From: Streptomyces sp. NBC_00536
GTDB taxonomy: Bacteria > Actinomycetota > Actinomycetes > Streptomycetales > Streptomycetaceae
Assembly: GCF_036346295.1 (NCBI RefSeq)
Contig: NZ_CP107819.1
Location: 6,324,001-6,388,000, forward strand
Length of the DNA stretch: 64,000 bases
Direction of reading: 5' to 3'
Of the stretch, positions 1 through 6,964 are shown piece by piece (position 1 is the first letter of the stretch; each line of letters begins with the position of its first letter). The notes beneath the pieces were generated by a model that did no database searches, had not been told where the DNA came from, and was given only the letters and a program-made list of their open reading frames with translations. A program made the translations under genes and the position numbers.

Positions 1-1619
1 ACGGGCAGGGCGCCGTCGCCCTCCATGGACACGTCGGGGGTGGCCCTGCGGGCCGGCTTGCCCGCGGCCGGGGCGGGGACGCGGCCGTGCTGGTACCACG
101 GCTCGGGGGAGTCGCCGAGCCCACCGCCGCCGCCGAAGGCGAAGACCCCGGGGACGGGGCCCCAGGCCCGCGCGGCGCCGGCGCCGGTGAGGACCGACAG
201 CTCGTCGCCCATGCTGGTCTCCCAGGCGTAGTCGCCGTGCTCGTCCAGGGCCAGGGTGGTGCCTCCGACGGAGGTCACCCAGGGCGAGCCGCTGGGGAAG
301 TCCGCCTGGGCCGCGGTGGTCTTCGCGTCGCAGTTGACTCCGGTCTCGGCCGCACCGGGAGAGGAATCGCCGCAGTCGCCAGCGGCGAAGTAGATGCCGA
401 TGCCTTCGGCGGCGGCCTGCTGGAACAGCAGGTTCCAGGCATTGACCAGGTCCGGCGTCAGATGTCCGGGCTCGGAATGGACGATCTCCGCCCAGGAGTT
501 GGAGACGGAGTCGGCCAGATGCCCGTCGATGACGGCGGCCTCGGCATCCATCAGGTCGTCGTCCAGGCAGGAGTTGGCGCCGACGTAGAGCACGTCGGCG
601 TCGGGCGCGAGGCCGTGGGCCATGTCCACGTCCAGGGCCTGCTCCCCGGCCCAGGACGCGGGCGGTGCGCAGGCGGGGCTCAGGTTCCAGTCCTTCGGCG
701 TGACCTGCTGGCGGTACTGGCCCAGGCGGAACGGCCGGTCGCCGGTCGCCTTGGCGAACCGGTCCGCGTCGGCGGGCATGGTGGGGGAGCCGTACGCGTC
801 CACGATGGCGATGGTGGCACCCTTGCCGGTCGCGCCGGCACCTCCCGCGCCGTAGGCCCGGCGGAGTTGCGCGGGGACGTACGGGCAGGGGGAGTAGGCC
901 GTCGTCCTGCCGTACGCGGGGGGCAGGTCTGCGGCGGGCTTCTGCCCGAAGTGGTCGGAGCAGACGGCGGGCGCACCGGTGGGGGCGTCGGCGGGCGTAC
1001 TGACGGGCCCGGTGGTGCGCGAGGACAGGGGGCGGACCGCCGCGGGCGCGGACAGTCCGGACACGGCGACGATGTCGGCGCCCAGGGCGCCCGGGACGCT
1101 CACGTCGCCGCTGGGAGCGCTGACCGTGCCCCGGGGGGTCCGGTAGCGGTGGACCGGGCTGCCGAGAGCCTGTTGTACGGCCTTCGCCGGGCCGGAGATC
1201 TCCAGGTAGTGCGGGGTGTCCCGGGTGACGGTGAGCCCGGCGCCGGTGAGCCAGCGGGCGAGGGCCCGGTGCTCTTGGGGGCTGAGGTCGAAACGCCGGC
1301 GGTACTGGTCGGGCGTCAGGAAGTGGCGGTAGGAGGGGCTGTGGGGGTCGCTGACGCCCTTGATGAATGCCGCCAGGCCGGCCGGGTCGCGGGAGTCGAG
1401 GTGCAAGCGCGCGGTGAGGCGTTCCTCGGCGGGGACCGGACCGGTGTCGGCCGAGGCGGTGGCGTAGCCGGGGTGCGAGCCGGGCAGGATGTGGCGCTGC
1501 TCGGCGGGGGAATCGGCGTGGGCGGCCGGTCCGGCGAGCGCGGTGCCCAGGAGCGCGGCGCAGACCGCGGCGGCGAGCGTGCGGGGCCGTATGCGGACGT
1601 GCGGGGACGACGGGGACAC
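1..1619 (-). CDS. Secreted S53 (sedolisin/kumamolisin-type) peptidase, C-terminus beyond the window edge
   Basis: The protein is read from a GTG at 1619, six bases after AGAAGGG; 539 residues are visible. A twin-Arg-free signal peptide (about residues 1-36, ending PAAHA) precedes a pro-kumamolisin propeptide with the typical SPSYRHFLTPDQYRRRF stretch. The mature domain starts near the YVPAQLRRAYG segment and contains the sedolisin Glu/Asp pair in EQALDVD (E326, D330) and the oxyanion Asp in FAAGDCG (D415). The catalytic Ser motif SGTS would lie beyond position 1 and is not visible. The family acts outside the cell as a pepstatin-insensitive acid endopeptidase. The gene lies 88 bases downstream of the M23 peptidase on the same strand, so it may be transcribed with the peptide unit, but that is inference. 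Family assignment is firm; the substrate is unknown. Confidence 0.88.
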   Translation of the reverse strand, partial: MSPSSPHVRIRPRTLAAAVCAALLGTALAGPAAHADSPAEQRHILPGSHPGYATASADTGPVPAEERLTARLHLDSRDPAGLAAFIKGVSDPHSPSYRHFLTPDQYRRRFDLSPQEHRALARWLTGAGLTVTRDTPHYLEISGPAKAVQQALGSPVHRYRTPRGTVSAPSGDVSVPGALGADIVAVSGLSAPAAVRPLSSRTTGPVSTPADAPTGAPAVCSDHFGQKPAADLPPAYGRTTAYSPCPYVPAQLRRAYGAGGAGATGKGATIAIVDAYGSPTMPADADRFAKATGDRPFRLGQYRQQVTPKDWNLSPACAPPASWAGEQALDVDMAHGLAPDADVLYVGANSCLDDDLMDAEAAVIDGHLADSVSNSWAEIVHSEPGHLTPDLVNAWNLLFQQAAAEGIGIYFAAGDCGDSSPGAAETGVNCDAKTTAAQADFPSGSPWVTSVGGTTLALDEHGDYAWETSMGDELSVLTGAGAARAWGPVPGVFAFGGGGGLGDSPEPWYQHGRVPAPAAGKPARRATPDVSMEGDGALP

Positions 1620-1707
1620 GAAATGCCCTTCTGGCAGGCGGACATGGCGGAAGCGTCCCGGACCGCGGGACGTGCGGGGGCCGTATGACACCGGGGTGGG
1701 AGGGGGG

Positions 1708-2892
1708 TCAGGTGCGCAGGACGCGCGCGCGGTGCAGCGTCCCGGAGATGCCGGTGAACCGGAGGTCGAGTCCGAGGCCGTCGCGTTCGGCGTGGATGTG
1801 CAGGTGCGGCTCGCTGGTGTTGCCGGAGTTGCCCACCTCGCCGAGCGGTTGACCGGCGCGCACCCGGTCGCCGACGGCCACCGTCACGCTGCCCGGTCGC
1901 AGATGCGCGAGTTTGACGACTTCACCGCCCGTGTCGATGAACACGTGGTTGCCGTACGGGGGTTCGTAGCGGATCGCGCCGGGCGTCTGGTCGGCGTAGT
2001 CGTCGGCGGCGGACACGACGTACCCGTCGCAGGGGGCGTACAGCCGCGCACCGTAGATCCGGTAGGCGTCCGGGGCGGAGCCCCCGTGGCGGCGGTCCCC
2101 CCGTGCTCCGATGGCGATGACGTCGAGCGCCCCGCGCTGTTCGGGCAGGGACAGGTGGTGGTTGAGGCCGCGGCCGCCGCCCTGGGCGATGAGCCAGGTC
2201 CCGTCGCGCAGCGGGAAGTGCAGGGGCGCGGACAGGGGCGCGCCCCAGCGGTGGCGGCGCGCCCGCATCAGGAACCAGGCGCAGCCCGCCACCAGGGCGA
2301 GGCCGCCCGCGAGCTCCGCGTCGGCCCGGCCCACGGGCAGGTGCGGCAGGCGCCAGGCGGAGGCGAGCGCGACGAGCGAGCCCGCCTCCAGGGCCCGGCG
2401 GATCCACCGGGGCAGCCGGGCCGGGGTGAAGAGCCCCTCCATGACCAGATAGGCGGCGCCCACGAGGAGTACGTCGGCGCACCAGGAGGTCACGGCCGGG
2501 GCGCTCCAGCACGCCGCGACCCGCAGCGACAGCAGCAGGCACCACACGGCCCAGCCCACGGCGCCGCGCACACCCGGCGGGACGCGCAGCCGGGCGGGCC
2601 GGTAGGGGCCGGGGGAGATGCGCAGGTGGGCGAGGTTCCCGTCGGCGTCCGCCCGGGCGAACGCGAGGGCCCGGCCGGCCGTTCCCCCGATCACCAGCCC
2701 GTCCGGGCCGTCGGTGACGCCGGTGAACTCGCCGGCGTGTTCCCGGGTCGCCGCGACGATCCCGCGCAGCCGCTCGTGGCCGACGGCGGCCACGACGCGC
2801 GGCGCCAGCCGTGGCCACTGTCCGGGGTCGGCGAGAAGGAACCGTTCGAGTGCGCGGGCCGCGTCGGCGTGCTCCGGGCCGGGATCAGGCAT
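1708..2892 (-). CDS. Membrane-anchored M23 (LytM-type) metallopeptidase
   Basis: This 394-residue protein has an uncharacterised N-terminal 100 residues, hydrophobic segments at about 110-128, 133-152 and 193-210, and a C-terminal M23 domain. The zinc-binding signature is visible as the variant first motif NHHLSLPEQRGALD (HH 245-246, D257) and as HLHIH at 363-367, with the family's GNSGNTSEP just before. M23 enzymes cut glycyl or D-alanyl bonds in peptidoglycan or secreted peptides on the outer face of the membrane. Its ATG lies inside the end of the HTTM gene (8-base overlap), so the two are probably translationally coupled. That places it functionally with the Sdp-like unit, perhaps trimming or releasing the peptide or opening the wall for it. 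The role is inferred; the family is clear. Confidence 0.85.
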   Translation of the reverse strand: MPDPGPEHADAARALERFLLADPGQWPRLAPRVVAAVGHERLRGIVAATREHAGEFTGVTDGPDGLVIGGTAGRALAFARADADGNLAHLRISPGPYRPARLRVPPGVRGAVGWAVWCLLLSLRVAACWSAPAVTSWCADVLLVGAAYLVMEGLFTPARLPRWIRRALEAGSLVALASAWRLPHLPVGRADAELAGGLALVAGCAWFLMRARRHRWGAPLSAPLHFPLRDGTWLIAQGGGRGLNHHLSLPEQRGALDVIAIGARGDRRHGGSAPDAYRIYGARLYAPCDGYVVSAADDYADQTPGAIRYEPPYGNHVFIDTGGEVVKLAHLRPGSVTVAVGDRVRAGQPLGEVGNSGNTSEPHLHIHAERDGLGLDLRFTGISGTLHRARVLRT

Positions 2893-3952
2893 CGGCGCCG
2901 CTGCCGTGGGTCTGGAGCAAGCTCACTGCCGGGTCCGAGACGGGTGCGGGCCCGGACGGCCCGGACGGCCCGGACGGCCCGGACGGCGCGGCCGCCCGGC
3001 CGCGCCGGACGAAGCGCGAAGCGAGGCCGCTGACACGGGTCTTGAGGGACAGGTAGTCCTCGTCGCGCAGGCAGGTGCAGTCCGCGCCGATCATCAGCAG
3101 GCCGAAGCACACCAGTCCCATGAGGGCCATGATGCCCAGGTGCATGCCTTCCAGCGCCAAGGCGTTGGCTTTCCGTACCCAGCCGCGGGCGGACAGGATC
3201 GCGAAGGGGAGGGCCAGCTCGATGAAGATGGTGAAGTAACTGACGGCGGTGGTGACGTACGCGTTGGTCATCAGGTGCGCGTAGGCCGGCCACACCTGAA
3301 AGCCCGTGAGCCGACTGATGTAGTACATGGCCACACCGTCCTGCCACATCTTCCCGGTGATCTTCCAGTACCCGGCCGCGAAATAGAGGACCGCCGTCTG
3401 GAAGACGATCAGATAGGCCGCCAGGTTGTGCAGGACCGTGGGCAGGGAAGGCCCCGTTTCCTTCTGGAACCGCTCACGGCGTCGTTTCGCGCCGGGTGCG
3501 AAATAGGCATTGGATACCGTGAACACCATGAAGATGATGAGGATCTGCGCGAGGTTGTCGCCGCCTTCGAGCACATCCTGGTTCCGGTTGTGCAAGGACC
3601 ACATGAGTACGGCCTGAAGCAGGGTGAGTGCCCTGCCGCCGTACACCATGTAGACGGCGGACATCAGGATGGTGCCGTGGAACACGATCTCGAACCATAC
3701 CGTGGAATGACTGAAGAAATAGAGGGAGAAACTCCCGTGGGACAGCGCGGCCTGCGCGGTCTCGATCGAGTTGTAGGAGTCGGGGCCCCACAGGAACCGC
3801 CGGTTTCCGTAGTCGGAGAGGCAGTACATGACGGTCGCGAGACCGATCACGATCCGCAGCAGCGCTATCCCGATCAGCCGGTGCTTGCGGCCCGCCAGTC
3901 GCAGCAGTCCGGCGTCGAGCCGGGCCATGCCGGACATCGCCCATGCGTGCAT
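2885..3952 (-). CDS. SdpB-like HTTM-domain membrane protein
   Basis: This 355-residue polytopic protein begins at an ATG overlapping the TGA of the upstream gene (TGATG), so it is translationally coupled. Its sequence matches the HTTM fold shared with vitamin K-dependent gamma-carboxylase and Bacillus SdpB: an N-terminal helix with IGIALLRIVIGLATVMY, a loop with GNRRFLWGPD, then several hydrophobic helices and a conserved AAGYWKITGKMWQDG segment. A Cys pair (ADCTCLRDEDYLSL) follows the last helix. In Bacillus, SdpB works with SdpA to mature the secreted toxin SdpC in the membrane. The C-terminal tail carries four Pro-Ser-Gly units from 9-base DNA repeats at 2951-2986. Function here is inferred from family and gene order; the enzymatic reaction of HTTM proteins is not settled. 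Confidence 0.8.
   Translation of the reverse strand: MHAWAMSGMARLDAGLLRLAGRKHRLIGIALLRIVIGLATVMYCLSDYGNRRFLWGPDSYNSIETAQAALSHGSFSLYFFSHSTVWFEIVFHGTILMSAVYMVYGGRALTLLQAVLMWSLHNRNQDVLEGGDNLAQILIIFMVFTVSNAYFAPGAKRRRERFQKETGPSLPTVLHNLAAYLIVFQTAVLYFAAGYWKITGKMWQDGVAMYYISRLTGFQVWPAYAHLMTNAYVTTAVSYFTIFIELALPFAILSARGWVRKANALALEGMHLGIMALMGLVCFGLLMIGADCTCLRDEDYLSLKTRVSGLASRFVRRGRAAAPSGPSGPSGPSGPAPVSDPAVSLLQTHGSGADA
2951..2986. repeat. Four tandem 9-base repeats inside the HTTM gene
   Basis: The unit CCCGGACGG occurs four times without interruption and encodes Pro-Ser-Gly repeats in the hydrophilic C-terminal tail. Copy number could vary by slippage without breaking the frame. Confidence 0.85.
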
Positions 3953-4668
3953 CAGCGGGCCACCCCCGGAACGTAGTCCATCCAGGAGGTCTCGAGAATG
4001 GACTTGACCGGCTGGTCGGGCTTTGGACTCGCATAGCGTTGGGAAAAGGGAACCATGGCCTTGTTCTTGAACGTGGCCTGAACCGAGACGATCCGCGCCT
4101 GCGGATACATCGAGTCGGCCTGGGTGGACAGGAACCGCTGGATCTCTTTGAATTCCGATGTGTACTGCTGGTCCAGGAGGTCCTGTGCCTGCTTGCGATC
4201 GGCCTCGGGGAGGTTCTTGAAGTTCGTCACCGCGGTGGCGTAGCGGTTGGCCGCCGCGTCGAAGGCCAGCGGCAGACCGGGGAGCTTCGTCGGGTTGAGC
4301 GGGAATTCGCGCGGGGTCCGGTCGATGGCGTCCTCGATTTCCACGGGACTCGTCTCCACGACGGCGTCCGACCCGGCGGGTTTCATGCGCACGGTCATGT
4401 AGATCAGGTCGTTGTTGCTGCCCGGGGTGGGTCCGAAGAGCTGCCAGTCCTGCCAGAAATAGGGCTGGAGGGCCTTGGTGGCCATGCCCTGCACGCGGGA
4501 TTTGACCGGCGAGTCGGGCGCGTTGTAGGCGAGGCAGGCGACCGTGTACAGCGCCACCGGCACCAGTGCCAGCGCGGTGCAGACGCGCAGTCGGGCCGTG
4601 ATCGCGCGCTCGGGCGCCGGTGCCGGGCCGCCACCGGTGCTCCTGGGGGCCCGCCCGAAGGCTTTCAT
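3952..4668 (-). CDS. DUF5819 / SdpA-like single-pass membrane protein
   Basis: The ATG at 4668 is eight bases after GGAGGTG, giving 238 residues. One transmembrane helix (about residues 28-48) is followed by the conserved motif FWQDWQLFGPTP at 71-82, then an extracytoplasmic domain. This W..F.P.P motif just after a helix is the hallmark of DUF5819 proteins and resembles the W-FF-P motif of Bacillus SdpA. The gene sits between the small secreted peptide and the HTTM protein, the same neighbourhood as sdpA-sdpB-sdpC. SdpA is soluble or membrane-associated and needed for SdpC maturation; an equivalent partner role is inferred here. Whether DUF5819 and SdpA are truly homologous cannot be decided by eye. 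Confidence 0.75.
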   Translation of the reverse strand: MKAFGRAPRSTGGGPAPAPERAITARLRVCTALALVPVALYTVACLAYNAPDSPVKSRVQGMATKALQPYFWQDWQLFGPTPGSNNDLIYMTVRMKPAGSDAVVETSPVEIEDAIDRTPREFPLNPTKLPGLPLAFDAAANRYATAVTNFKNLPEADRKQAQDLLDQQYTSEFKEIQRFLSTQADSMYPQARIVSVQATFKNKAMVPFSQRYASPKPDQPVKSILETSWMDYVPGVAR

Positions 4669-4770
4669 GGTGGGGACACCTCCGTTCCATGTCGGGGTTC
4701 TTGACGCGGTGAGGGTGCCCGACGGCGCGGGGGACGCCGCCGGGCACGTCTTCAGGTGGTGCCGTGCAGG

Positions 4771-4800
4771 GTGCCGGGCCCGGTGTGAAGGGCCCGGCAC
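4771..4800 (-). terminator. Intra-operon hairpin (attenuator-type) after the peptide gene
   Basis: A perfect 11-base-pair stem (GTGCCGGGCCC, 4771-4781; partner 4790-4800) with an 8-base loop starts seven bases after the peptide stop codon. It lies in the 138-base gap before the DUF5819 gene. It has no U-tract, as is usual in Streptomyces. Its position suggests that the peptide is transcribed at a higher level than the downstream genes. Confidence 0.6.
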
Positions 4801-4806
4801 ACCGGA

Positions 4807-5169
4807 TCAGTTGGCGTCGTACTGAACGTCGCCCGGGATGACCCCGTGCGCGCCCTTCGGGCTGATGGCGGGACCGCCGCTGGAGGAGGACGAGGACTCG
4901 CTGGACGAGGACCTGACCTTCGTCGTGACCTTCACGGCGGCCTCGGTGGCCTTGACCGCGGTGGCGGCGACCACGCTCTGGGCGACGGCGTGCCAGAACT
5001 GCGGCTGCACGCCGTCGTTGACTACGGTCGCGGTGGCGACGGACTGCTGCGCCGCCGCCTTCTGCACGGGCAGCGAGGTGGCCGACGCGCTGGCCGAGCC
5101 GAGGCCGACGGCCCCGGTCGCGGCAATGGCGGTGACGACGGCTCCTGCGATGAAACGCTTGGCGTTCAC
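4807..5169 (-). CDS. Small secreted peptide precursor of an Sdp-like unit
   Basis: The GTG at 5169 follows AGAAGG by eight bases and gives 120 residues; upstream in-frame starts have no ribosome site. A signal peptide is plain: MNAKRF, then a hydrophobic Ala/Val/Gly core, ending near ASASA (about residue 30). The mature part has a hydrophobic helical stretch from FWHAVAQSVV to about residue 86, rich in Ala and Val with spaced Lys, then a Ser-rich linker (SSSSESSSSSS) and a polar C-terminus ending DVQYDAN. It has no Cys. In Bacillus the hydrophobic core of SdpC is excised as the active toxin; here the 28-residue hydrophobic stretch is the equivalent candidate. It is first in a unit with SdpA-like and SdpB-like genes. 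The peptide itself matches nothing I recognise, so the toxin role is a hypothesis. Confidence 0.7.
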   Translation of the reverse strand: MNAKRFIAGAVVTAIAATGAVGLGSASASATSLPVQKAAAQQSVATATVVNDGVQPQFWHAVAQSVVAATAVKATEAAVKVTTKVRSSSSESSSSSSGGPAISPKGAHGVIPGDVQYDAN

Positions 5170-5632
5170 TGTGCTCGCCTTCTGTATGTAATTGATGTGT
5201 GTGGGATGGATCCGGACATGGGGAATCCCGGCCCGGAACATGAAAAGACCGCTCGAATCGATTCGCTCGCGAAACGGTGCGCTGTGCACGCGGCTCCATG
5301 GCTGACGTGCAAGCGGTGAGGTGAAATCCGGAAGAGGGGTCAGCTCTTCCGACGGAAAGAAACGCCGGTTCCCCCTCGCGGATGCCGCGGGAAGGTCGGG
5401 AATCTGCAGGTTTCCCTTCCCCCGTTGTGCGGCATCCCCGGGTCGATACCCGATGAATGCGGCTGGGGCGCCTTTCCTGAAAAGTAACCTAGCAGGATGA
5501 TCAATAGCGAGGCAATCGGGATCGCGGTCACGGAGAGTGGCGGCTGCCCGGATCCTCAGGTGGACCTCAGATTCATTAAATTTTCTTTACCTGTACGTGA
5601 CGGCGCCGCCCTCGAACCCCGGAGATTCAAGC

Positions 5633-5673
5633 GGAATCTTTACATCCACCAGGGAATCTTTACCGGCGTAAAG
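5633..5673. promoter_or_regulatory. Direct repeats and palindrome with a CTTTAC core
   Basis: GGAATCTTTAC occurs twice, at 5633-5643 and 5653-5663, exactly 20 bases apart, and TCTTTAC occurs again at 5584-5590. The second copy also forms an inverted repeat CTTTAC-CGGC-GTAAAG (5658-5673). Direct repeats about two helical turns apart are a usual pattern for SARP-type activators and other dimeric regulators. The cognate protein is unknown. Confidence 0.45.
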
Positions 5674-5718
5674 GGTTCGGAGTCGCCGTTCCCCCACCTG
5701 ACCCAAAGGGGAGTCACG

Positions 5719-5790
5719 ATGTGTCATCACCCTTCGAGCCATGGGGACTTGAGGATCCGTGAGGCGTGCGCCGCCGAGTCGTACCGGTAG
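5719..5790 (+). CDS. Candidate 23-residue small ORF with strong ribosome site
   Basis: ATG at 5719 follows AAAGGGGAG by five bases, one of the best ribosome sites in the region. The product would be MCHHPSSHGDLRIREACAAE followed by three more residues; it has two Cys and two adjacent His. It begins 46 bases after the CTTTAC palindrome and ends 289 bases before the SARP gene. It could be a leader peptide, a small protein, or chance. It does not match the usual cysteine-attenuation leaders that I know. Low confidence. Confidence 0.35.
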   Translation: MCHHPSSHGDLRIREACAAESYR

Positions 5791-6079
5791 CCCGGAGCGC
5801 CGCCCGCAGGGGCAGGAATGGCCCATCCGGCGCGTGATAGTGTCCAGAATTGGTGGCCCGGCGCAGACCAGCCAGGCCTCCTGGGGGAATCCAGGCGGCC
5901 CGGTGTCGTCGGATCGCCCTCGGCAATTCAAGCGCGTCGGCGAGGGGTGCATGCGTAAAGGTGAGCACTCGCCAACCTGTGCCAGGAGCTGCCGGCGCGG
6001 CTTCTGCTTTATCCGCACACCAAGCCCGGACTCGCCGGACCGCCGGTTCTGAGGGTTCGGGGTCTTTTCACATCGGGGG

Positions 6080-6877
6080 ATGAGAAGGATCGTGTATTTT
6101 CGCGTTCTTGGAGCACTTGCAGTAGAGACCGATGACGGGACGCCGCACACGCCGCAGGCGTTGAAACTCCGGACCCTGTTAGCCCTGTTGTGCCTGAACG
6201 ACGGCCGCCCGCTGTCCGCGGCGCAGCTCATCGACGGCCTCTGGTCGGGTACGCCGCCACGCACCGCGTCCACCGCGCTTCAGGTCTATGTTTCCCGGCT
6301 CCGCAAACATCTGGCGGGTGCGGGCTTCGGCGCTTCCGGGCTGCTGACCCGGCCGCCCGGTTACATGATGGAACTGGCCCCGCTCACCCTGGACCTCCAC
6401 AGATTCGAATCGCTGTGCCTGCGGGCCGCGGAGGCGCGGACGGCGGGCCGGCTGGAGGAGGCCTCGCGGCTGCTCTCCCAGGCGCTCGGGCTGTGGTCCG
6501 GCCCCGCCCTGGCGGACCTGCGCACCGTTCCGCTCCTGCAGAGCCTGGGCCACCAACTGGACGAGAAGCGGTCGGCGGCCCTGGAGGAACGGGCCGAGAC
6601 GGAACTGCTCCTGGGGCGGCACAAGCCGCTGATCGGCGAGCTCTACGGGCTGATCGACGAACAGCCGATGCGGGAGACCTTCCACGGTCTGCTGATGCTC
6701 GCGCTGTACCGCAGCGGCCGACCGGCCGAAGCCCTGATGATCTACAACCGCATCCGGCGCGTCCTCATCGACGAGATCGGCATCGAACCGGGCCCCAGAC
6801 TACGGCAGTTGCAGCAGTCGGTCCTGTCGCGGGACGCCGACCTCGAAGAGCACACCCTCGCCCACCTCGCCTGCTGA
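6080..6877 (+). CDS. SARP-family transcriptional activator
   Basis: This 265-residue protein has the Streptomyces antibiotic regulatory protein layout: an OmpR-like winged helix DNA-binding domain (about 1-95, with FRVLGALAVE and STALQVYVSRLRKHLAGAG) and a bacterial transcriptional activation domain (about 100-250, with LDLHRFE and EALMIYNRIRRVLIDEIGIEPG). It has no ATPase or TPR extension, so it is a short SARP like ActII-ORF4. SARPs bind direct repeats overlapping the -35 region and recruit RNA polymerase to biosynthetic promoters. It most likely activates the NRPS cluster downstream, and possibly the divergent peptide unit. The ATG at 6080 has GGGGG upstream; a GTG at 6092 is an alternative with a poorer site spacing. 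Confidence 0.9.
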   Translation: MRRIVYFRVLGALAVETDDGTPHTPQALKLRTLLALLCLNDGRPLSAAQLIDGLWSGTPPRTASTALQVYVSRLRKHLAGAGFGASGLLTRPPGYMMELAPLTLDLHRFESLCLRAAEARTAGRLEEASRLLSQALGLWSGPALADLRTVPLLQSLGHQLDEKRSAALEERAETELLLGRHKPLIGELYGLIDEQPMRETFHGLLMLALYRSGRPAEALMIYNRIRRVLIDEIGIEPGPRLRQLQQSVLSRDADLEEHTLAHLAC

Positions 6878-6920
6878 ACGGCCACTTTCCCGGCTGACGC
6901 GGCCCTACGGCCCTACGACC

Positions 6921-6960
6921 CCTCCGGCCCCGCGACGCGCTCCGCTCGCGGGGCCGGAGG
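6921..6960. terminator. Bidirectional terminator
   Basis: A perfect 15-base-pair stem (CCTCCGGCCCCGCGA, 6921-6935; partner 6946-6960) with a 10-base loop lies between the convergent SARP and lysyltransferase genes, four bases from the stop codon of the latter. Confidence 0.85.
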
Positions 6961-6964
6961 CATC

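Larger units (their letters stand above)
5170..6079. other. Divergent intergenic region between the peptide unit and the SARP gene
   Basis: These 910 bases are AT-richer than their surroundings in the first half. They must hold the promoter of the peptide unit (minus strand) and of the SARP gene (plus strand). Visible structure is limited to the repeats at 5633-5673 and a short reading frame with a strong ribosome site at 5719-5790, listed separately. I see no longer convincing gene. Confidence 0.6.

Noticed and set aside
87..1688. Long plus-strand reading frame opposite the S53 peptidase gene
   Set aside because: It has no known domain, is Gly/Arg-rich low complexity, and is the usual antisense shadow of a GC-rich gene; the minus-strand frame has signal peptide and protease motifs.
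5340..5531. 63-codon minus-strand frame with a hydrophobic start, upstream of the peptide gene
   Set aside because: It opens at a GTG with no ribosome site and ends in unstructured Arg/Pro-rich sequence; no support beyond length.
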